Shown here: positions 32,545 to 41,700 of the stretch, one piece after another
Layout: each line of letters starts with the position of its first letter
Numbering within the stretch: position 1 is the stretch's first letter
Source: Nevskia sp.
GTDB lineage: Bacteria > Pseudomonadota > Gammaproteobacteria > Nevskiales > Nevskiaceae
DNA: 64,000 nt
NCBI GenBank assembly: GCA_031291075.1
Contig: JARLJS010000208.1
Coordinates: forward strand, 59,062 to 123,061
Reading direction: 5' to 3'
Notes under the pieces: model-generated
What the model was told of the DNA's origin: nothing
Databases searched by the model: none
The model's input: only the letters and a program-made list of their open reading frames with translations
Program-made: the position numbers and the translations under genes

Positions 32545-34809
32545 ATGCGTGAGAATCTGCCCGTAATCGACCGGGAAGTCGTGCTTGCGGACGACCAGAT
32601 CATGGTTTCGAGAACCAATCTCGAAGGCGTGATCGAGTACGTCAACAAGGATTTCGTCGCCCTCAGCGGCTTTGCCGAGGACGAGCTGATCGGGCAACCG
32701 CACAACATCGTCCGCCACCCGGATACCGCGCCCGCCGTGTTCGTCGACCTGTGGAGCACCATACAGGCCGGTCGGCCGTGGATCGGCATGGTCAAGATCC
32801 GCTGCAAGGATGGCGGCTTTTGCTGGACCGAGGCGCGCATCACCCCGATCCGGCGCAGCGGCGAGATCGTCGGTTACCTCTCGGTGCGGCATAAGCCGAG
32901 CCGTGAGCAGATCGCCGAAGCGGCCGACGTCCACCTGCGCATGAAGGCCGGCGACCGCAGCCTGCGGGTGGTTCACGGCGTGCCGCACCGTTGGCGTCCA
33001 TTCCTCAGCGATGCGTATTGGCGCTTCGCCGCCATGCCCCTCAAGCTGCGCATATTCGGGACGGCGCTGGCGCCGCTGCTGATGTTCGCTGCCCTTGAGG
33101 CGGGCGAATGGCTCGGCTTGTTCGGTCCTTGGCGCGGCGCGGTACTGGCCGGTTCGTGGCTGCTGTCCATCGCCTGGATCGGGGTTTTCACCTGGTATGC
33201 CGGCACGCTGGCCGAGGACATGCGCAAGGCCGGGGATGCCTGCCGCGCGGTCAGCGAGGGCGATTTCACCACCGCCCTCGACATCGGCCGTTCCGACGAC
33301 GGCGGACGGCTGTTCCAGAGCGTGTGCATGATGCAGACGCAGACCGGCTTCAACCTTTCCGAAGCGACGCGCAAGGCGGAGGAGCACCTGCGCATACGCA
33401 TCGCGCTCGACTGCGCCACGCGCGGCATCATGGTGGCGGACGCCGAAGGCATCATCATCTACGGCAATCCGGCGGTGACCCGGATCCTGGGCGCGGCGGA
33501 AGCGGACATCCGCAAGGATCTGCACGACTTCTCCGCCACGGCCATCGTGGGCACCCGCTTCGACCGTTTCCACAAGAATGCGGCCTTGCAACGCGATCTG
33601 CTGGCGCGGTTGACGGAGCCCTACCGCACTCCCGTCACGATCGGCGGGCATCAATTCGAGCTGGTGGCCAGCCCCATCTTCGACGAGCGCAAGCAGCGCC
33701 TCGGAACGGTGGTGGAGTGGAGCGACAAGATGGGTCACGCGCAAGTAAAGGAGGTAATCGGCGATGCCATCCGCGGCGACCTGGCGCGGCGCGTCGACCT
33801 GGACAAGACTTACGGCACCACCCGTGAGCTGAGCGTGGAGATCAACCGCCTGCTCGACCAGTTCAAGCGCGTGCTGGAGGACCTCGGCGAGATGCTGGCG
33901 GCCCTGGCCGCCGGCGACCTGGGACATCGCGCCTCGGGCGACTACACCGGCGTCTTCGCCCGCATGCGCGACGACGCCAACCACACCGCCGAACGCCTGG
34001 CGGAGATCATCGCGCGCATCCGCAGCGTCGCCGGCAGCGTCAACACGGCCGCGCGGGAGATCGCCGCCGGCAATTCCGAGCTGTCCAGCCGCACCGAGGC
34101 CCAGGCCGCCAGCCTGCAGGAAACGGCCAGCTCGATGGAGCAGATGAGCAGCACCGTGCGGCAGAACGCCGGCCGCGCCGGGCAGGCCAGCGAGCTTGCG
34201 GCCGGAGCCTCGGCAGTGGCCGCCAAGGGCGGCGAGGTGGTAGGCCGGGCGGTGGACACCATGCACGGCATCAGCGCCAGCTCGAAGAAGATCTCGGAGA
34301 TCACCGGCATCATCGACGGCATCGCCTTCCAGACCAACATCCTCGCCCTCAATGCAGCGGTGGAAGCCGCGCGCGCTGGCGAAACCGGGCGCGGGTTCGC
34401 GGTGGTCGCCACCGAGGTCCGCAGCCTGGCGCAGCGCTCGGCGGCGGCGGCCAAGGAGATCGCCGCGCTGATCGTGGATTCCGCCGGAAAGATCGACGGC
34501 GGCTCGCGGCTGGTGGAAGAGGCCGGGCGGACCATGCAGGAGGTGGTGGGCTCGGTGCAGCGGGTGACCGAGGTGATCGGGGAGATCTCCGCCGCCACCC
34601 GTGAGCAGAGCACGGGGATCGAGCAGGTCAATGTCGCCATCAACCAGCTCGACCAGACCACCCAGCAGAACGCCGCGCTGGTGGAGGAAGCCGCGGCGTC
34701 GGCCAAGGTCATGCAGGAACAGGCGGAAAGTCTGGCCGCCTCGATCGCGGTGTTCCGGCTCGATCAGGAACCATCGCAGGACCGTCCGCGTGCGGTCAGG
34801 GCGGCGTAG
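32545..34809 (+). CDS. aer: Aer-like methyl-accepting chemotaxis protein with two PAS domains
   Basis: A 754-residue chemoreceptor. The first PAS domain (about 8-115) is of the Aer redox-sensing type: [53 protein letters not shown] hydrophobic hairpin follows near 180-225, then a second PAS domain ([31 protein letters not shown], about 300-400), a HAMP-like linker, and the signalling domain with the hairpin tip [48 protein letters not shown]. No C-terminal NWETF-type tether is present. I chose ATG 32545 after GGAGG; ATG 32518 nine codons earlier also has AAGGAGG and is possible. No other che genes are in the window. Confidence 0.92.
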   Translation: MRENLPVIDREVVLADDQIMVSRTNLEGVIEYVNKDFVALSGFAEDELIGQPHNIVRHPDTAPAVFVDLWSTIQAGRPWIGMVKIRCKDGGFCWTEARITPIRRSGEIVGYLSVRHKPSREQIAEAADVHLRMKAGDRSLRVVHGVPHRWRPFLSDAYWRFAAMPLKLRIFGTALAPLLMFAALEAGEWLGLFGPWRGAVLAGSWLLSIAWIGVFTWYAGTLAEDMRKAGDACRAVSEGDFTTALDIGRSDDGGRLFQSVCMMQTQTGFNLSEATRKAEEHLRIRIALDCATRGIMVADAEGIIIYGNPAVTRILGAAEADIRKDLHDFSATAIVGTRFDRFHKNAALQRDLLARLTEPYRTPVTIGGHQFELVASPIFDERKQRLGTVVEWSDKMGHAQVKEVIGDAIRGDLARRVDLDKTYGTTRELSVEINRLLDQFKRVLEDLGEMLAALAAGDLGHRASGDYTGVFARMRDDANHTAERLAEIIARIRSVAGSVNTAAREIAAGNSELSSRTEAQAASLQETASSMEQMSSTVRQNAGRAGQASELAAGASAVAAKGGEVVGRAVDTMHGISASSKKISEITGIIDGIAFQTNILALNAAVEAARAGETGRGFAVVATEVRSLAQRSAAAAKEIAALIVDSAGKIDGGSRLVEEAGRTMQEVVGSVQRVTEVIGEISAATREQSTGIEQVNVAINQLDQTTQQNAALVEEAAASAKVMQEQAESLAASIAVFRLDQEPSQDRPRAVRAA

Positions 34810-34843
34810 GCTGCTGCCTCGGGAGTTCGCCACAAAATCGTTA

Positions 34844-34942
34844 TCGTCGTTCCCGCGAAGGCGGGGACCCAGTTCTGCTTTAGGCTTCGTTCAAAATCGA
34901 CAACTGGATTCCCGCCTGCGCGCGCCTGCGCGGGAATCACGA
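34844..34942. repeat. Inverted repeat of the TTCCCGC...GCGGGAA type
   Basis: A left arm (34844-34874, CGTTCCCGCGAAGGCGGG then ACCCAGTT) faces a right arm (34901-34942, AACTGGATTCCCGC then GCGCGGGAATCACGA). Outside it, TTCGTTCAA (34887-34895) and TTGAACGAA (34952-34960) also pair. This style of dispersed repeat, with CCCAGT/ACTGG next to a CCCGC hairpin, is common between genes of beta- and gammaproteobacteria. It separates the convergent aer and moeA genes and may serve as a two-way transcript end. Confidence 0.7.
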
Positions 34943-34977
34943 GAAATACTGTTGAACGAATTTCCGAGACGCGACCA

Positions 34978-36189
34978 CTAGGGCAGCGCGGTCCAGCGCA
35001 GCACGCTGCCCGCTTCGCAGCGACCCTCTCCCGCCGGCACCCAGGCGAGCACCTGGGCCGCGGCGAGGTTGCTGAGCATGTGCGAGTCCTGCTTCGGTAG
35101 CGGTTGCAGCAGCGCGGTGGCGTCGCTGTCGTAATCCAGGCTCATGCGCAGCAGGCGCACGCGCTGCGGGTCCCGCTCCACCGCCTGCGCCAGGCGCCCG
35201 GCGGACCAGGACGGGCCGGGCCTGGCCACCCCTTCCAGGCAGTCCAGCGCCCGCCGTACGTGCAGCGCCATGCTGATCAGCACCGCGCCGGGGTTCCCCG
35301 GCAGGGCGAGGTGCACGCGGTTGTCGCGCACGCCGAAGAACAGCGGCTTGGCGGGCTTCTGCGCCACCTTCCAGAACACGCGGCGCAGGCCCAGGCTCTC
35401 CGCCGTGGCGGGCAGGAAGTCGTGCTCGCCGACCGAGGCGCCGCCCGCGCTGATCACCACGTCGGCGTCGTTCAGCGCGCGCTCCAGCGTGTCCCGCACC
35501 TGCGCGGCATCGTCGTGCAGGTGCTCGATCTGCGGCGCCGGGTAACCCCAGCGCTGCAGCACGGCGCCGATCAGCGGGCCGTTGCTGTCGTGGATTTCCC
35601 CCGGCTTGAGCGGCGTGCCGACCGGCCGGACCTCGTCGCCGGTGACCAGCACGCGGATGCGCGGCCGGCGCGCCGCGCGGACGTGCTCCAGATCCGCGTT
35701 GACCAGCGAGGCCAGCAGGCCCGGCGTGATGCGCTGGCCCGCCGCCGCGACGGCGCTGCCGGCGCGCAGTTCCTCGCCGCGCCAGCGGATGTTCTTCTGC
35801 GGCCAGGGGGCGGTGAACAGCAGCGTCTCGCCGTCGCGAACGGCGCGTTCCTGCGGCAGCACCGTATCGGCGCCGGGGGGGAGCGGCGCGCCGGTGAAAA
35901 TGCGCGCCGCCGTGCCCGGCGCCAGCGGGGCCAGGTTCTCGTGCGGTCCCGCCGCGAGCCGCACAGACACCGGCAGGCGTGTCGGCGCCGCCGCCGAAGC
36001 CTGCGCCGTATCGGCGGCGCGGAGGGCGTAACCGTCCATGGCGCTCTGGTCGAAGCGCGGCAGGTCGGTGGCGGCGACCGCGGGCTCCGCCAGCACGCGG
36101 TTCAGGGCAGCGGCAAGCGGCACGTCCTCGGCGGGCAGGGGATGGAGATTCAGCGGGTAGGCGTCGAGCGCCTGTTCGAGCGGGATCAT
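34978..36189 (-). CDS. moeA: Molybdopterin molybdenumtransferase MoeA
   Basis: Inserts molybdenum into adenylylated molybdopterin. The 403-residue product starts MIPLEQALDAYPLNLHPLPAEDVPLAAALNRVLAEPAVAATDLPRFDQSAMDGYALRA, the family hallmark. Later blocks are RIFTGAPLPPGADTVLPQE and VVISAGGASVGEHDFLPA, then LALPGNPGAVLI. ATG 36189 overlaps the mobA stop (ATGA); the open frame upstream of it lies inside mobA and is not used. NasA in this window is a likely client. Confidence 0.94.
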   Translation of the reverse strand: MIPLEQALDAYPLNLHPLPAEDVPLAAALNRVLAEPAVAATDLPRFDQSAMDGYALRAADTAQASAAAPTRLPVSVRLAAGPHENLAPLAPGTAARIFTGAPLPPGADTVLPQERAVRDGETLLFTAPWPQKNIRWRGEELRAGSAVAAAGQRITPGLLASLVNADLEHVRAARRPRIRVLVTGDEVRPVGTPLKPGEIHDSNGPLIGAVLQRWGYPAPQIEHLHDDAAQVRDTLERALNDADVVISAGGASVGEHDFLPATAESLGLRRVFWKVAQKPAKPLFFGVRDNRVHLALPGNPGAVLISMALHVRRALDCLEGVARPGPSWSAGRLAQAVERDPQRVRLLRMSLDYDSDATALLQPLPKQDSHMLSNLAAAQVLAWVPAGEGRCEAGSVLRWTALP

Positions 36190-36791
36190 GCGTCGCTTCC
36201 GGTTTCGCGTTCGCCGATGTGATGTTCGATGAGCGCCCATTCTTCCGGGGTGTTCACGCTCCAGCCCCAGAGAGGCCACTCGGCGTAGTCGGCCTCCGCC
36301 ACCCGGTAGCTCTTCAGCCACTCCCGCGGCGCGGTACCGCCCTCGTCGAGGTAGCGGCGCAGCTCCGGCCGCAGGCGTCGCGGGATCAGGCTGCACAAGG
36401 GTTGCCGGCCGCGGCCGTCGTGCACGAGCGCCACATCGGCCCCGACGCGAGTCAGCGCCGAATCCAGGCGTTCCGCCAAGTCGCCCGGCAGCAGGGGCGC
36501 GTCCCCCGGCACGCACAGCACCCACTCGGCCGCCGCGGCAGCGAGACCCGCGGCGATGCCGGCAAGTGGGCCGCGGCCGCGATAAGCGCCGTCGTCCACC
36601 ACCCTGGCGTAACGCGCATACTCGCCCGGCGAGCGGTTGGCCACGATGATCGCCTCATCCGCCTGCGGCCGCACGCGCTCCAGCACGCGCTCGATCAGCG
36701 GCCGTCCGAGCAGCGGACGCAGCGGCTTGTCCACGCCCTGCAGCCGCTCGCCCGCGCCGCCGCAGAGGATGACGGCAGAAATGTGTCTCAT
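36186..36791 (-). CDS. mobA: Molybdenum cofactor guanylyltransferase MobA
   Basis: Attaches GMP to Mo-molybdopterin to make the bis-MGD cofactor used by NasA. The 201-residue product has the nucleotide-binding start ISAVILCGGAGERLQGVDKPLRPLLGRPLIERVLERV and the metal-site GDAPLLP. Its stop overlaps moeA. The first gene of a two-gene operon. Confidence 0.93.
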   Translation of the reverse strand: MRHISAVILCGGAGERLQGVDKPLRPLLGRPLIERVLERVRPQADEAIIVANRSPGEYARYARVVDDGAYRGRGPLAGIAAGLAAAAAEWVLCVPGDAPLLPGDLAERLDSALTRVGADVALVHDGRGRQPLCSLIPRRLRPELRRYLDEGGTAPREWLKSYRVAEADYAEWPLWGWSVNTPEEWALIEHHIGERETGSDA

Positions 36792-36933
36792 GCGCGTATT
36801 GCGCTGGTTCCGGGGCGCTCCGTCAAGCGGGAGGGGAAGGCCGTGCGGCTCCCTTCGGCGTCAACGCTCCCGGACGGTGTGCTCTAATGTCATCGCGAAC
36901 TTCCCGGAACGAGCGACGATCCAAGGACCCTGC

Positions 36934-37644
36934 ATGCTGCCCGAGAACCCGGCCACGGACATCGAAGCCGCCGCCGTTCCCGATTACCTGATCTCCACCT
37001 ACGAATGGGCCTACGTCACGCCCCGCGCGGTGCGGATCTTCGAGCGGCAGTGGCTGGTCAACCTGATCCTGTGGGGCAACTACGCGCGCCTGAGCGGCCT
37101 GGCGCTGGATGCCCTCGGCGCGAACCTGGATGGCCGCACCCTGCAGGTCGCCTGTGTCTACGGCGACCTGACCGTGCGGTTGCACGCGCGCCATGCACCA
37201 CAAGGGCAGCTCGACGTGGTCGACGTGCTGCCGGTGCAGATCGGCAACCTCGCACGCAAGATCAGCGTCGCCGGTCTGCCTGCCTCGGCGGTGGGGATTC
37301 ACCAGGCGGATAGCAGCGCGCTGCCGTTCGCCGCCGGCTATTACGACCGGGTGCTGCTGTTTTTCCTGCTGCATGAGCAGCCCGAGGCGGTGCGCCGCGA
37401 GACCCTGGCGGAAGCGTTCAGGGTGCTCAAGCCGGGCGGCAGGCTGGTGATCGTGGACTATCACCGGCCGCGGGCGTGGAACCCGCTGCGCGGGGTGATG
37501 CTCGGAGTCCTGGCGGCGCTGGAGCCGTTCGCCCTGGACTTGTGGCGGCAGGAGATCGCGGCCTGGTTTCCGGAGCGGCCGGCCTCCGTCCGTAAGAGGA
37601 TTTTGTTCGGAGGCTTGTACCAGGTGGTTGAGGTTGTGCGCTAG
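36934..37644 (+). CDS. rquA: Rhodoquinone biosynthesis protein RquA
   Basis: A 236-residue class I methyltransferase-fold protein. It matches RquA by YLISTYEWAYVTPRAVRIFERQWLVNLILWGNYARL and by the unusual motif I LQVACVYGDLTVRLHAR, where the normal Gly-rich SAM loop is replaced. Further RquA-like blocks are RVLLFFLLHEQPEAVRRETLAEAFRVLKPGGRLVIVDYHRP and ALEPFALDLWRQEIAAWFP. RquA converts ubiquinone to rhodoquinone, a low-potential carrier used for fumarate reduction without oxygen. ATG 36934 has AAGGA six bases before. It stands alone, next to a decayed transposase and a toxin-antitoxin pair, consistent with acquisition by transfer. The call is from remembered family motifs; an ordinary quinone methyltransferase is less likely. 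Confidence 0.85.
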   Translation: MLPENPATDIEAAAVPDYLISTYEWAYVTPRAVRIFERQWLVNLILWGNYARLSGLALDALGANLDGRTLQVACVYGDLTVRLHARHAPQGQLDVVDVLPVQIGNLARKISVAGLPASAVGIHQADSSALPFAAGYYDRVLLFFLLHEQPEAVRRETLAEAFRVLKPGGRLVIVDYHRPRAWNPLRGVMLGVLAALEPFALDLWRQEIAAWFPERPASVRKRILFGGLYQVVEVVR

Positions 37645-37654
37645 CCAGCACGTG

Positions 37655-37687
37655 TAGGTCCGAACCGCCGGAGGCGTTTCGGACGCA
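37655..37687 (+). repeat. Left REP-like repeat flanking transposase remnant
   Basis: A 33-base unit (starting TAGGTCCGAACCGCC, ending GGACGCA), itself an imperfect palindrome. It is the reverse complement of the unit at 38050-38082 with one mismatch in 33. Confidence 0.88.
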
Positions 37688-37750
37688 TTTCAAACGTTCG
37701 CTCCCCGCGATACGCTTGGGACTAGAGGCCAGCTCAGAGGGTCAGGGGGG

Positions 37751-38030
37751 ATGCCCAATCATCGGCGAGCCTACGTGCCGGGCGGCACGTGGTTCTTCGC
37801 CGTCAAACTGCTGCAGCGGTATGGCAACGACCTGTTGATCCGCGAAGTCGACTTGCTGCGTTCGGTTACCGGCCGGGTGCGTGGGCTTCGTCCTGGAGTT
37901 CCCTTCAAGATTGAATCCGCTCAAGCATGGCCTTGTCGGGCGTGTTGCCGATTGGCCATATCCAACGTTTCATCGAACTGTTCAAGCGGGAGTCTATCCG
38001 ATCGATGGTGCGGCAATGCTTCGGCTTCGG
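37751..38030 (+). pseudogene. Decayed REP-associated tyrosine transposase (RAYT)
   Basis: The first 130 bases encode MPNHRRAYVPGGTWFFAVKL and a following region typical of the RAYT (Y1_Tnp) N-terminus. The middle, including the HUH and catalytic Tyr region, is missing. The family's C-terminal part then appears in another frame from about 37900: NPLKHGLVGRVADWPYPTFH and VYPIDG. An internal deletion plus frame change makes it non-functional. It lies between two inverted REP-like repeats, the natural substrates of these enzymes. Confidence 0.85.
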
Positions 38031-38049
38031 TCGCTGGGGATGAGTGACA

Positions 38050-38082
38050 TGCGTCCGAAACGCCTTCGGCGGTTCGGACCTA
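38050..38082 (-). repeat. Right REP-like repeat flanking transposase remnant
   Basis: Inverse copy of the 33-base unit at 37655-37687 with 32 of 33 bases matching; the arms (TCCGAAACGCC and GGCGGTTCGGA) can pair as a hairpin. It marks the far boundary of the RAYT scar. Confidence 0.88.
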
Positions 38083-38184
38083 CGCTGGCTGCGTTGGACG
38101 ACTTTGGGGAGGTAGAAGCAGCATATTGCCCCTCCAAGGGGCGAGGTGTTACCATGGTGACACTTATCATCTGGTAAAGGCCAT

Positions 38185-38469
38185 ATGTCCACTACATCGC
38201 TAAAACTCCCGGATGACGTGAAGCAGCTTGCGGCTGCTGCGGCAAAGCATCGCGGCGTAACTCCACATGCTTTCATGGTAGATGCCATACGTACGGCCGC
38301 CGCCGCCGCGGAGCAACGTGCCGAATTTGTCGCTGAGGCGCAGGCGGCCAGGGCCGAGGCCGTCAAGTCGGGTCGCGGCCATGCGGCCACCGAAGTCCAT
38401 GCCTATCTGGCCGCTCGTGCCCAACGCAAGAACGTCGCTAAGCCAAAGGCCAAGTCTTGGCGCAGCTGA
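38185..38469 (+). CDS. Ribbon-helix-helix antitoxin (ParD/CopG-like)
   Basis: A 94-residue protein with an N-terminal ribbon-helix-helix (TSLKLPDDVKQLAAAAAKHRGVTPHAFMVDAIRTAA, residues about 4-40) and a basic, flexible C-terminus that should wrap the toxin. It overlaps the following ParE-like gene by 13 bases, the usual antitoxin-first order. It would repress its own promoter in the 100 bases upstream. Codon use is less GC-rich than that of neighbours, suggesting recent arrival. Confidence 0.85.
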   Translation: MSTTSLKLPDDVKQLAAAAAKHRGVTPHAFMVDAIRTAAAAAEQRAEFVAEAQAARAEAVKSGRGHAATEVHAYLAARAQRKNVAKPKAKSWRS

Positions 38470-38762
38470 TCTATTCGCCGCGGGCTCTATCTGATCTCGA
38501 ACGTCTCACGGATTTCTTGCTTGAGGCGGATCCGTCAGCGGCTCCCGCAACCATTGGCCTCATAACGGAGGCGGTCCAGGTCCTCGCCAACCATCCCGAG
38601 ATTGGGCGTCCTGCCGAAAGCGGTCTGAGAGAGCTGGTCATTTCACGTGGGCGCTCCGGTTACGTGGCGCTTTACAGCTACGAGGTGGTGTATGACACTG
38701 TTCTTATCCTGGCAGTGCGCCATCAACGCGAAGCTGGTTATCTCCCTTTCGGAGATGCGTAG
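38457..38762 (+). CDS. ParE/RelE-family toxin
   Basis: A 101-residue ParE/RelE-fold protein: LIYSPRALSDLERLTDFLLEADPSAAPATIGLITEAVQVLANHPEIGRPAESGLRELVISRGRSGYVALYSYE, then VVYDTVLILAVRHQREAGY, the core of this toxin family. ParE types poison gyrase and RelE types cut mRNA; the sequence looks more ParE-like. TTG 38457 is the only start codon that retains the first beta-strand and lies inside the antitoxin gene, so coupled translation is expected. Confidence 0.85.
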   Translation: MAQLIYSPRALSDLERLTDFLLEADPSAAPATIGLITEAVQVLANHPEIGRPAESGLRELVISRGRSGYVALYSYEVVYDTVLILAVRHQREAGYLPFGDA

Positions 38763-38784
38763 GCATTACGAAGGCTGATCGATC

Positions 38785-41700
38785 TCAAGCCACCAGCCGA
38801 TGCAACAACGCCACCAGCGCGGGCTGTCTTGCCTTCGGATCCTCGAACTCGCGCGCGTTGACGTGCAGCCGCTTCTGTCCTTCCAGCTTGTAGACCTTGG
38901 GCTGCCCCTGGATCAGCTTGATCAGCTTAGCCGGTTCCAGCTTCGGCTGCGGGCCGAAGTCCAGGGTGGCGGACTTGGCGCCGGCGCGGATCTTGGACAG
39001 GCCGAGCTGCTCGCCCAGCTGGCGCAGGCGCGCGGTTTCGAACAGGTGCTCGGCCTGCGGCGGCAGCAGGCCGAAGCGGTCGATCATCTCGACTTTCAGC
39101 TCGTCGAGCGAGGCGGCGTCGTGGGTCTCGGCGATGCGCTTGTACAGCACCAGGCGGGTGTGGACGTCGGGCACGTAGGCTTCCGGGATCAGGGCCGAAA
39201 TGCCGAGGTCGACCTCGCAGGCGGCGTGGCCGAACGGCTGGTCGTCGATGCGGCCTGACTGCAGCGCGCGCACCGCCCCGGCCAGCAGGTCGGCGTAGAG
39301 GGTGAAGCCGATCTCCTCAATCTGGCCGGACTGGTTTTCGCCCAGCAGCTCGCCGGCGCCGCGGATCTCCAGGTCGTGGGTGGCCAGGGCGAAGCCGGAA
39401 CCGAGCTCGCCGAGGTGTTCGATCGCTTCCAGGCGCTTGGCCGCGTCCGGCGTGAGGGCGCGGCGGCTCGGCACCATCATGTAGGCATAGGCGCGGTGGT
39501 GGCTGCGGCCGACACGTCCGCGCAGCTGGTGCAGTTGCGCCAGCCCCAGGTGATCGGCGCGGTCGATGATCATGGTGTTGGCGGTCGGCACGTCGATGCC
39601 GGACTCGATGATGGTGGTGCACACCAGGATGTTGAAGCGGGCGTGGTAGAAGTCCAGCATCACCTGCTCCAGGTCGCGCTCGCGCATCTGGCCGTGGGCG
39701 AAGCGCACGCGGCCTTCGGGCACCAGCTTCTGCAGGTCGCCGCTGAAGCGCTCGATGTCGCGCACCTCGTTGTGCAGCACGTAGACCTGGCCGCCGCGGC
39801 GCAGCTCGCGCAGGCAGGCCTCGTACACCAGCGCGTTGTCCCACTCCGCCACGAAGGTGCGGATGGCCAGGCGCGAGGCCGGCGGGGTGGCGATGATGGA
39901 CATGTCGCGCAGGCCGGCCAGGCTCATGTTGAGCGTGCGCGGGATCGGCGTGGCGGTGAGCGTCAGCAGGTGCACCTCGGCGCGCAGGTTCTTCAGCTTC
40001 TCCTTGTGGCGCACGCCGAAGCGGTGCTCCTCGTCCACCACCACCAGTCCCAGGTCCTTGAAGCGCACGTCGTCCTGCAGCAGGCGATGGGTGCCGATGA
40101 CGATGTCGAGCTTGCCCTCGCGCAGCTCGTCGAGCATCACCGCCTGTTCCTTGGTGCTGCGCAGGCGCGACAGCGCGGCGATGCGGATCGGCCAGTCCGC
40201 AAAGCGGTCGCGGAAATTCTTTTCATGCTGCTGCACCAGCAGCGTGGTGGGCGCCAGCACGCACACCTGCTTGCCGGCGCGGGCGGCGGCGAAGCAGGCA
40301 CGCAGCGCCACCTCGGTCTTGCCGAAGCCGACGTCGCCGCACACCACACGGTCCATCGGCTTGGAAGCCGCCAGGTCGGCCAGCACCGCGTCGATGGCCT
40401 TCTGCTGGTCCGGCGTGGGCTGGAACGGGAAGCCCTCGCAGAAGCGGGCGTAGTCGGCGCTGTCGATCTGCAGCGGCGTACCGCTGCGGGCGGCGCGGCG
40501 CGCCTGGATCTGCAGCAGCTCGGCGGCGACGTCGGCGGCGCGCTCGCGGGCGCGGGCGCGGGCCTTGGCCCAGCGCTCGGAGCCCAGGCTGTGCAGCGGT
40601 GCCGCATCCGCCTCGGCGCCGGTGTAGCGGTGGATGAGATTCAGCGAGGCTACCGGCACGTACAGCTTGTCGCCGTCGGCGTATTCCAGCACCAGGTACT
40701 CGGCCTCGACGCCGCCGGCGTCCAGCTTCTGCAGGCCACGGTAGCGGCCCACGCCGTGCTCGACGTGCACCACTGGCGCGCCCTCCTGCAGATCGTTCAG
40801 ATCGCGCAGGATGGTTTCGGGATCGCGGATCTTGCCGCGCTTGCGCACCGCCATCGGCGCGCGCTGGCCGAACAACTGCGCCTCAGCGATCAGCGCGATG
40901 CCGGCGGCCGGGATGCGGAAGCCTTCCTGCAGCGGCCCCAGGGTGATGCCGTAACGGTTGCGGTCGGCGGCGAAGGCGTTCCAGCCCTCGTGCACACGGC
41001 TCTGCAGCCCCAGCGGCTTGAGCCAGTCGAGCACGGCTTCGCGGCGGCCGGCGGACTCGGCCACGAACAGCACGCGATCGCCGCTGGCGGCGAGGAAGCT
41101 CTTGATCGCGTCCACGCCGCCGGCCAGGGGTTCGGCGATGGGCGGCGTTTCCGCGGCCGGTTGCGCCAGGATCGCGGCGGCCGGCCAGGCGGCCAGGCGC
41201 TGGCGCGCCTGCGCCGGCTGCAGGAACAGGTCGGCCGGCTTCATCAGCGGCCGTTCCAGGTTGCCCGAATAGCGTTCGTGCCGCTCCTCGATCTGCTTCC
41301 AGTCGGCCGCCAGCGCGAAATCGATGTCATCCGCCTCGATCACCAGGCCGGAGGCGGGCAGGTAGTCGAACAGCGTCGACGTACCCTGGCCCTCGCCGAA
41401 GAACAGCGGCAGATAGGCCTCGATGCCGCCGGGCATCAGCGACTTGCTGACCTCGGTGTAGACGCGCGAGCGCGCCGGGTCGCCCGGGAAATACTCGCGG
41501 TAGCGGCGCCGGAAGGTCTCGATGCCGTCCTTGTCGGTGGGGAACTCGCGTGCCGGCAGCAGGCGCACCTCGCCGACCTTGTCGGTGGAGCGCTGCGTCT
41601 CGGGGTCGAAGCGGCGGATGCTCTCCACCTCGTCGTCGAACAGGTCCAGCCGGTAGGCCTCGGTTGAGCCCATCGGGAACACGTCGATCAGCGCGCCGCG

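Noticed and set aside
34844..34942. CRISPR-like repeats
   Set aside because: Only two inverted arms exist, with no direct repeats or regular spacers; no CRISPR array was seen anywhere in the window.
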